Assembly (NCBI RefSeq): GCF_009696275.1
Contig: NZ_VUMI01000017.1
Coordinates: forward strand, 39,233 to 103,232
Length of the DNA stretch: 64,000 bases
DNA from: Eisenbergiella porci
Lineage (GTDB): Bacteria > Bacillota > Clostridia > Lachnospirales > Lachnospiraceae
Reading direction: 5' to 3'
In this document: positions 51,238 through 59,600 of the stretch, piece by piece
How the letters are laid out: each line of letters opens with the position of its first letter
Numbering within the stretch: position 1 is the first letter of the stretch
Made by a program: the position numbers and the translations under genes
Notes under the pieces: model-generated
Seen by the model: the letters and a program-made list of their open reading frames with translations, nothing else
Databases searched by the model: none
Told to the model about the DNA's origin: nothing

Positions 51238-52131
51238 TTATCCAACCTCACAATCTAATTCCTCCGTTTCTTCCTGCAATCGCTCCAAATATTCGTCAAT
51301 ATCCAGTTCCTCATCCCGGAATTGGAGCAATTCCACGATTGCCGGGTTGCAGTCCTCCGGCAGATAGTCCTTAATGTCATTTTGAACATCCCGGATTTCC
51401 CCCAGGAAGCCCCAGCAGCTATCTACCTCCACATCTTCCTTGAAAAGCTGGAATCCATAGCACTGGTTGGTCAGGTAGTAATCGTACTCCTTGACCTCGG
51501 CTTCCAGGGTTTGACGAACCTTCTCCAATATTTCAGGGGTGATTTTCCCGTGTTCCTGCTCGATCATCGCTTTATCTGCATAGATCCAGCCAACCTGACC
51601 GGAATCCCACGGGCAAGAAAAGCCGCAGGTGTTCATGGTGATCCCGCTGTGATCGTACAGGTAAAGCGGAAGAATCACCATGCCCTCCATTTGCTCCACC
51701 AGCAAAAGCAGTTCGCCGGTGGAGAGGGCAGAAAGGCAGTCATCCAAAAACCAGTCCGGGACCTCATCTTGCAACGAGGCCGCATAGCTGGAGGACACAT
51801 ACCAGTCGCTGTCGGAACTCCAGTGCTGATTCTCCTGCAATTCCCACTCCCGTGTGGAGCGGTTGTATTCCAGACGGGCATCTTTGGCCTTGCCGGACTT
51901 GAGAAATGCGAAAACCGGGTTGTTGCGGTCGTGGCCGCTGGAGTATTCAGAAAACAATAGGCTCCGCAGGAAATCGCTTGGCTCATCATAATCGTGCTTC
52001 TCGCCCAGGTTGTATCTTCTGTGCCAGCAGACCATTTTCCCCAGGCAGTCGTGATCCTCACGAGGATTCAGAGGGGTATCATCATCCAGAATGAACAGGG
52101 TGTAGGGTGCTATTGTCGCCGCCATCGGCAT
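51238..52131 (-). CDS. ICE/phage accessory protein of unknown function
   Basis: This is a 297-residue protein. It contains NPREDHDCLGKMVCWHRRYN near the N-terminus, a motif I associate with phage and ICE hypothetical proteins. It is soluble, acidic, with the end LERLQEETEELDCEVG. A GGAGGTGAGG ribosome site precedes the ATG. No activity can be predicted. Confidence 0.6.
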   Translation of the reverse strand: MPMAATIAPYTLFILDDDTPLNPREDHDCLGKMVCWHRRYNLGEKHDYDEPSDFLRSLLFSEYSSGHDRNNPVFAFLKSGKAKDARLEYNRSTREWELQENQHWSSDSDWYVSSSYAASLQDEVPDWFLDDCLSALSTGELLLLVEQMEGMVILPLYLYDHSGITMNTCGFSCPWDSGQVGWIYADKAMIEQEHGKITPEILEKVRQTLEAEVKEYDYYLTNQCYGFQLFKEDVEVDSCWGFLGEIRDVQNDIKDYLPEDCNPAIVELLQFRDEELDIDEYLERLQEETEELDCEVG

Positions 52132-52165
52132 ATCGCCTCACCTCCTTCCAGACAGGTCGGTTTGC

Positions 52166-52261
52166 TTAGTTGGCGCCGTGGCGGTTGCGATACCAACCAA
52201 AATAGAAAAGGCCGCCGATCATGGCGGCGGCAGCGGATACGCTCAAAATTGCTTTTTTCAT
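52166..52261 (-). CDS. Tiny single-pass membrane protein (31 residues)
   Basis: MKKAILSVSAAAAMIGGLFY then FGWYRNRHGAN has a basic start, one helix and a polar tail. It sits between two accessory genes. It resembles the 30-residue protein at 35825-35917 in design, not in sequence. Expression is unproven. Confidence 0.4.
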   Translation of the reverse strand: MKKAILSVSAAAAMIGGLFYFGWYRNRHGAN

Positions 52262-52285
52262 ATTGGCTCCTTTCAAAAACCAGAT

Positions 52286-53380
52286 TTACAGTTCCATATC
52301 CTGTTCTTCCTCACAGTCCAATATAGGGCTGTCCGGCGGGGACGCCCCATGTTCTTCAAACTGCTGTCGGGTCTGAATCGCAGCGGATAGTTTGGAAAGC
52401 AGGTCAAACATTTTGGTACTATCCCGGCTGCCTTTGAAATAAAGGTAATTCCATTCTCCACTTTGGGGATTGTACCGGATACTGTGAAGCGAATTGATGA
52501 TCCAGCCCTGTGTTTTGAGAGGAACAGGAATTTCATGCTCCCGAAAGAGCTGCATAATGAGAGATTTGCCGTTGATTTCCCGGTTTATCACCTCCTTTCC
52601 CGCCATAATATTTCCTTCGGCCTCACGAATAGCGGAATCGTAACGGGCCTGTCGTTCTTGTGCCAACTGCTGTTCACGGGCATCTCGCTGCGCCCGCCTT
52701 TCATCAGCTTGCCGCTGCCGCTTGGCAGCAATGGGGGCATTGTGGGCTTTTGCTTCCTCATACCGTCCCAGCAGATTTGCAAATCCCAGGTCAGCCCACC
52801 GCTCCGGGGCTTCCATACTCTGATTGAAAACCCTCTCGATCTCACCCCGGATGCCATGCTCCAGCGTGGGCAGCCATTTCAGGACTTCCTCAAGCCGGTG
52901 CCGCTGGTCAATGCCCACCATAAACCCGTCACATGGAATATAAACCGTTTGGAAGAACTCCCGTTTCTTCTCCATTGTGTAGAGTTCAATGCCGTTTTCG
53001 TTGTAGAAGCGGTAGTAGTAGTGCTTGTTGCCCATCAGGTCTTTGGCAAAGACCCGGTTCTCGTCTTTTTCCTTGGGCGGAAAGATGTCCTTTTTCTTTT
53101 CATCCGGTCGGGTATAGCGGGGAGAAAGACCGGTACGCTCCAAACTGCTCTCAATCGTCTGCCGTACTTTTTCTATCCCGCCGTGGCTCCTGATAAAAAG
53201 TGAAAGATACTCTGCGTCCTGTACCGGACAGAGACGCAGACCGGTTTTCCCCTCATAGACAGCCCCTTTATATTGAAAGAGATCCAAGTTAAACTCATTT
53301 CGCAGCGGTTTCGCTTCCTGAACAGGGGTGAAGGCTCCCTCCCGGAAAATATAGCAGACAGCAGAGTGCTTTTCAGACAT
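52286..53380 (-). CDS. ICE accessory protein with coiled coil, tail DMEL
   Basis: This 364-residue protein has a charged coiled-coil segment near 225-265 (AAKRQRQADERRAQRDAREQ) and no recognised domain. It ends SPILDCEEEQDMEL, matching the acidic terminus. GGAGGCCCG precedes the ATG, and its start overlaps the end of the 73-residue gene. Confidence 0.6.
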   Translation of the reverse strand: MSEKHSAVCYIFREGAFTPVQEAKPLRNEFNLDLFQYKGAVYEGKTGLRLCPVQDAEYLSLFIRSHGGIEKVRQTIESSLERTGLSPRYTRPDEKKKDIFPPKEKDENRVFAKDLMGNKHYYYRFYNENGIELYTMEKKREFFQTVYIPCDGFMVGIDQRHRLEEVLKWLPTLEHGIRGEIERVFNQSMEAPERWADLGFANLLGRYEEAKAHNAPIAAKRQRQADERRAQRDAREQQLAQERQARYDSAIREAEGNIMAGKEVINREINGKSLIMQLFREHEIPVPLKTQGWIINSLHSIRYNPQSGEWNYLYFKGSRDSTKMFDLLSKLSAAIQTRQQFEEHGASPPDSPILDCEEEQDMEL

Positions 53381-53594
53381 TACGGGCCTCCATTTCCTTT
53401 ACCAGTGCATCAATGGCTTCATCACTGAATTTTGCAGACAGGTACTTATGGACACAGTCCACTTCCGCATCCCTCAGAGATTGTATAAGAGCCTTTTCCA
53501 GCTTCTCATAATCTTCCGCCTGTATGCCAGGGTAGCAATCCATAATCCGGCGCACATACGCTTTCAATAGCGAATACTGGTCAAATGCGTTCAA
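53373..53594 (-). CDS. Small helical protein downstream of the polyvalent gene
   Basis: This protein has about 73 residues from TTG 53594 (LNAFDQYSLLKAYVRRIMDC), 11 bases after the polyvalent stop, with TAAGGA upstream. A longer frame to 53684 overlaps the polyvalent gene by 80 bases and lacks a ribosome site. It is helical and unrecognised. Confidence 0.5.
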   Translation of the reverse strand: MNAFDQYSLLKAYVRRIMDCYPGIQAEDYEKLEKALIQSLRDAEVDCVHKYLSAKFSDEAIDALVKEMEARNV

Positions 53595-53604
53595 AATAAT
53601 TTCC

Positions 53605-56600
53605 TTATAGCTCGGCGCCAGCGCTGGGAAGAACACAGTCAACAGATTGATTTTCCTTGCTATCAGATCGCTCTCCATCCTCATCCAAAATCACCTCGCT
53701 TTCCTGTAATGATTCAAACTCCAACTTGGTGTTGATTTCCGAGAGTTGAGCAGCCTTTTCAGACAGCTCATCCTCATAAATAAATGGCTGTCCAACCTGC
53801 TGCTGGGCAACCTCCAGTTGTTTTTTTGTTTCCTCCAACTCACGCTGGACTTCTTTAAGATAGCCGGGAATCCGTTCAGCAAGGTTTTCAATGCGGGTGA
53901 TAGCACCTAAAGCGGAAGTCCCTACCTCTGTTGCATAGTGGTGGTTATATTTCAAGACCAATCGTGAAACATAACCGACCGACAGATACAACGGGAAACT
54001 GCGGTAAGCGCCGATCTCAAATTCTTCTGAATCGTCCTTTGCGCCTTCTTTTATCATGCGATAGAGCAGCCCGAAGGCTTCTCCGGCCTCTGACCGTTCT
54101 GTATAGCGTTTACCGTTCAAGACAATCGAAAAGTCGCTGCCGGCCGATTGGTTCAGCAGTTTAATATCCTCACCGATCTGGTCGATTTCCTTTTCATACC
54201 GCTTTATCTGCCCAGGATAAATAGTGCTGATTTTGCGCTCCAAAGAAAGTTGCTCGTTACTCCACGCACCCCGCAGGATTTTCAATTCCGTGACCCGGTT
54301 TTCCAATTCCATCTTCTGTGCGACCATCGGATTGTCGGTAGCGGCCGCCTTGAACTGTGCGGCAGACAGGACGGTTTCATCCACATCCTCACAAGAGCGG
54401 GCAATGTGTTTTCCGGTGAGAATCTGCGTGATATAGCGCAATTTCTGCTCCTGAATCTGCCAGAGATACGCATCAAATGTTCCTTTGGCTACGAATTGCT
54501 TTATCATAATTTCAGGGTTTTCGTTGCCCTGCCGTACCCCACGTCCATTTCGCTGTGTAATGTCAGAGGGCTTCCACGGACAGTCCAGATGGTCAATGGA
54601 GATTACCTTATTCTGAACATTCACGCCGGTTCCCAGCTTGCTGGTGCTGCCGATTAAGATACGGACTTTTCCTTGGCGGGTACGCTCGAACAGTTCCTGC
54701 CGCTGTGCTTCAGAAGTGGCGTCGTGAACAAAGGCCATCTCCGATTCCGGCACACCCTTTGCCAGCAGCACATTTCTTATTTCATCATATACATTGAATT
54801 TCCCGGCTTTGGGAGTACCAACATCACAAAAGACAAGCTGCGTGGAAGCAGAGGCGGCGGTGTCCCTCCAAACCTGATAAACATCCTCAATGCAGACACT
54901 CAACTTACTTCCTGTACCATCCGCATCCGGTCGAATCAGGCGCGGGTCAATCGCCATCAGGCGGGCCTCACCGGTCAGCTTCAGCATATTATCTTCTTCC
55001 GGCTTCACTCGGCCGGTTCGGATTGCTTCCGCCCGCATGATAAAATCGGCCATAATTGCCTGCTGTGCGGGGGTCGCTTCCACCGAAACAATCTCCGCTT
55101 TACCAGTGCGAACAGCCGGGAGTCCGGGAATATCCAACATATCCGCCGTTTTGATGTCAGCGACCTCACGAAAGACCGCCATCAGTTCCGGGAGATTGTA
55201 GAAGCGGACGAAGCGATCGCGCATCCGATAGCCGCCTCCCTCCGGCTTCAATTCCAGTACAGAGGTTCGTTTGGCAAAATGGGCGATCCAGGTGTCGAAG
55301 TAGGACCAGCCAAAGCGTTCCAACTCCTGCGGCTGCAAATACCGCTGCATGACAAATAGCTCGGAAATCGAGTTGCTGATGGGAGTCCCGGTCGCAAACA
55401 CCACGCCCCGTCCTTGATTTGTTTCCTGCAAATACTGGCATTTAAGCAGCATATCAAAGGCCCGCTGGCTGGATGAGGTTGTAATACCAGCCACATTCCG
55501 CAGCTTTGTAAAGACGAAGCAGTTTTTGAAAAAATGCGCCTCGTCCACCATCATCATATCTACGCCCAGCTGCTCAAAGGTCAGCAGATCGTCTTTCTTT
55601 TCCTCGGCAGACAGCTTTTTCAACCGCTCATCCAGATTTTTTCGGAAAATGACCATCTGCTTGACAGACCAATTTTCACCGTTTTCGCTCTTGATCTCAT
55701 GGATTGCATTTTCAATATCGTTGATCTGCCGTTCCAGCATAGCGATCTGCCGCTCTGTGGAGATTGGGATTTTCTCAAATTGGCTGTGCGCCAGAATCAC
55801 TGCGTCATATTCTCCGGTGGCGATTTTAGAAATGTAGCGGTTGCGGTTTTTGGGAGTAAAATCCTCTGCGGTGGATACTAAAAGGTTTGCGTTGGGGAAA
55901 AAGCGATAGAACTCGGTTGCCCACTGGCCCACCAGGGGATTGGGAACCACAAACACCGCCTTGTGAATCGCCCCCAGGTTCTTGAGATACATCCCGGCGG
56001 CAATTAAAGCAGCGGTCTTTCCGGCGCCTACCTCATGTGCGGCAAGCCCCGTCCCGGTATAGATGACACGGGCAGCAAAATCAAGCTGGTGCTTCCGCAG
56101 CTTCATCTCCGTGTTCATGCCGGGAAATACGAGATGGCTCCCATCAAACTCACGGGGGCGAACTGTGTTGAAGGTTTCATTGTAGATACGCAGAAGCCTG
56201 TCCCGGCGCTCCGGTTCTTTCCAAATCCAGGACGCAAATGCTTCCTGAATCTGTTGCTGCTTGGCGCGGGCAATCATGGTTTCCTGTGCGTTGATTACAT
56301 ATTTGACTGATTGGTTGCCCTTTTCATTGATGTATTCCTGCCGGTCACGGACAGTTGTGGACTGCATATTCAAACAATCCTCAAAAATCTCGTAAGCATT
56401 TTTCCGCTTGGTTCCGAAAGTCTGATTGACCATTACGGAATCCGGTTCCGCATTTTTATTGGTGACACGCCAGGTCGTGGTATAGGAGAAATACTCAATA
56501 TCAATGCGGCGCCGGTTGTCACCGCCCTCGATGACCTTTTCATATCCGCTGGTCTGGAAGGTTTCATACATGAATTGGCGGTAATACTCAATGGGAACCC

Positions 56601-59600
56601 AGATGGCGCCCATATTCACTTCGATGTCGGCAGGAGTCAGCGGCTCCGGCTGTACTTCCTCCAAAGCCTCTACATTCCGGGCAAAGAGTTCCGGTTCTTC
56701 CGCTGCCTTCTGACGTGCATAGAGCAGTTTATCCCGCACATGACCACTGAGATATTCTTCTGCAAGTTCCCAGCCTTCCAGCGGATTACCGTAGTATTTC
56801 TGGGGATTGAGATAGATGCGAGTATCCAGCTCTTGCACCAACTCCTGTGGGGCTTTTCCTGTCAGGAAGGACATATAGGGCAGATCCACCCGCAGCTTGT
56901 GATTCAGGCAGATTTGAAGGGCGTCCTCGGCGGTGTCTGCATGGTTGACCTGACGGAAGGGACGGATGGTGGCTTTGGTGAAGATCGCTGATTTCTCCCA
57001 ACCAGTCCTGTCTTTTCGCTCATCCTCGATAGAACGCAGCAGAGGGAATTGGTCATCATCAGAAAAAGCGAGGATGTTGCCTTTGCTGTTGATGGCTCCA
57101 TACTTTGCAACGAAGCGGTCATATACCTGATTGAGTGTGTCCTGTACTTTCTGAAGATCAGCCGGGTCGTACTCATGGGACTGGATGTTGATGACCTCCA
57201 GCAGCGCAGTGCGAATCTCACACAGTCCCTTGATTCTCTTGGCCTTCATGCCGGTGTAAGGCTGCGGGATCAGCTTATCTTTTTCACAGAAGAAGATCTC
57301 GCCATCCCGAACAACATAGGTGAAGTTTTTGGTTCCGGCCGGAGCGTCCTCGTACTCTGGATTGCTTTCTTCCGGTTCGTCTGCTTCCATTTCTTCATCC
57401 GGCTCTGCGGTGAAACGGGCGTACAGGGAATCAACCGCTTGGGTAAGATGCTGGTTCAGGTCAAAATCTTCCGGGGCAACACAGGCCGTCCCATCTTCGT
57501 TTCCGTACATATTCCGGCTGCTCACCATCTCGCCCATGAGCATTTCGGGATTATCTTTGAAATAGCGGTTATAGGCGATCCATTTGCTGCGATCCAGGTC
57601 AGTTTCAATCCAGGACGGAAGATTCGTGCGATCAAGTTCTATGGGCTGCGCTCTCTTTTTCAAGAAAACAACATCCGCTGTTACATCGGTTCCCGCCAAA
57701 GCCTTGAACGCTGTGTTGGGTAGGCGAATGGCTCCGATGAACTCTGCCCGCCGTGCGATATATTCCCGCAGGCTCTCGTCCTTGCGATCCATAATTCCTT
57801 TGCTGGTGATAAAGGCAATGATGCCGCCCGGTTTTGCAAGGTCCAGGGACTTGATGAAGAAATAGTCATGGATGTACGGGTTCAGGTCATTGTAGCGCCG
57901 GTCATAGATTTTCACGGAGTTGAACGGGATATTGCCCAGGATCACATCAAAGCTGTTGTCCTCAAATTTGGTAGCTTCATATCCCATGATGGAAATATCC
58001 GCATCAGGATAAAGCTGCTTTGCGATTCTGCCGGTGATGGAATCCAACTCTACACCAAACAGCTTGCTCCCTTGAAACTGCTCCGGCAGCACAGAGTAGA
58101 AGTTACCGGTTCCCATGCCGGGGTCCAGGATTTTTCGGTCAGGGCCGCCCTCGAAGCCAAACCGTTCCAGGGCGCGGTAAATGTGCCGGATCAGGTCAGG
58201 CTCGGTGTAGTAGGCTGTGATGGTGGAGTTCATGGCCGCCTTATATTCTACATCCGTCAGCAGGGACTTCAATTCCTGATATTCGTTCTCCCAGCCAGAG
58301 GCAGTACTGGAGAAAGCGTTGGCAAGCCCGCCCCATCCGACATAGCGGGCAAGGATGATTTGTTCTTCTGGTGTCGCTGTCCGCTTTTCCAGTTCAATCT
58401 GCTTGAGCAGCTTAATCGCCATGACATTGTTTTTATATTTGGTCTTTGCTCCACTTGGATACAGGTCATAGTCCTCGGAAAAACGGAAGTTGTGTGCGGC
58501 GACCTGCGGCGCCGCAGGCGGCTCACGAAGGGGCGCCGGATCAGTGTGCATGGTTTCATCCATAACAGCGGGCGCCTCTGCTGCCGCACCATCGTCCATT
58601 CGGACAAAGGCGCGAATGGGGCGCAGTTCTTCCAATTCTTTTTCCAGCCGGTATTGTGTATCCTCCAGATCGTCCATATCGGCAGCTTCCTGTTGAGAGA
58701 GGATTGCGCCGCCGTCCATACGGGTCACATAGGCATCATACTCCCGTGTAATGGCTTCCAAGTCGCTCTGTACCCGGAGATAGTCGGGATTGGGCTGTTC
58801 ATCCACCACGGCTTGGTACAGGGCCGAGCCATCCTCGGTCAAATACCCCCATACAATTTCCTCATTGAGATATTGCCCTTGCAGATAGCGGAGCATCTGG
58901 GTTGCGATACCTTGGCGGCGGTAGTCCTCCAGAACTTCAATCATGCTGATATGAGGCCGCCCCTCAAAAATGCTGTATCGGATGGTTCCAACCGTCAGTT
59001 CACCTCGGACTGCCTGCATCAGCATATCAATCTGTCCATGATGGGCGTCCAGGGCTTCGTCCAAAATCTGCGTTTCCTCCGGCGGGGCTTCCGCAGTATC
59101 TTCTACCGGCTCCGGGGCTGCCATGCGGCGGGCGTAGGCGTTGATTACCTCCAAGGAAATCCAATCAGGCTTTTCCGGCAGTTGGGCATACAGTTCCCGC
59201 ATTTTCTCAATCTGTGCATCCACGCTGCCTGCCCACAAATGCTTTTCTGCCCGCTGTCCCGCCCCCAGAAAATACTCGCAGTCAGCACACAGACGGTCTA
59301 ACAGACGGTATTGGTCACTGAAAGGCTGCACTTCATCCTGCTGCTCCGGCTGGCTGACAACAGGGGTTTCCAGATAGCGACCTTCATCCACCAGGCGTTG
59401 CACGACACCGGCAGCCCGCGCCCAGGACAACTTTGTTTCCTGTGTTTCGCCCTGCTCATCCTGCCATTCGATAGTGACACCTTCACTATTGAACATGGCG
59501 TATTTCACGCCCATTTCATCGCCGGAGAACCCTTCATATCCATATAGCTTTTTTAGGAAAGTAGTAAATTCTGATCCGGTGGGGTGGGTCTGAGCAAACT

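Noticed and set aside
57868..59301. Plus-strand ORF of 477 codons opposite the polyvalent gene
   Set aside because: It lies antisense to conserved methylase and GNAT motifs and shows no own signature.
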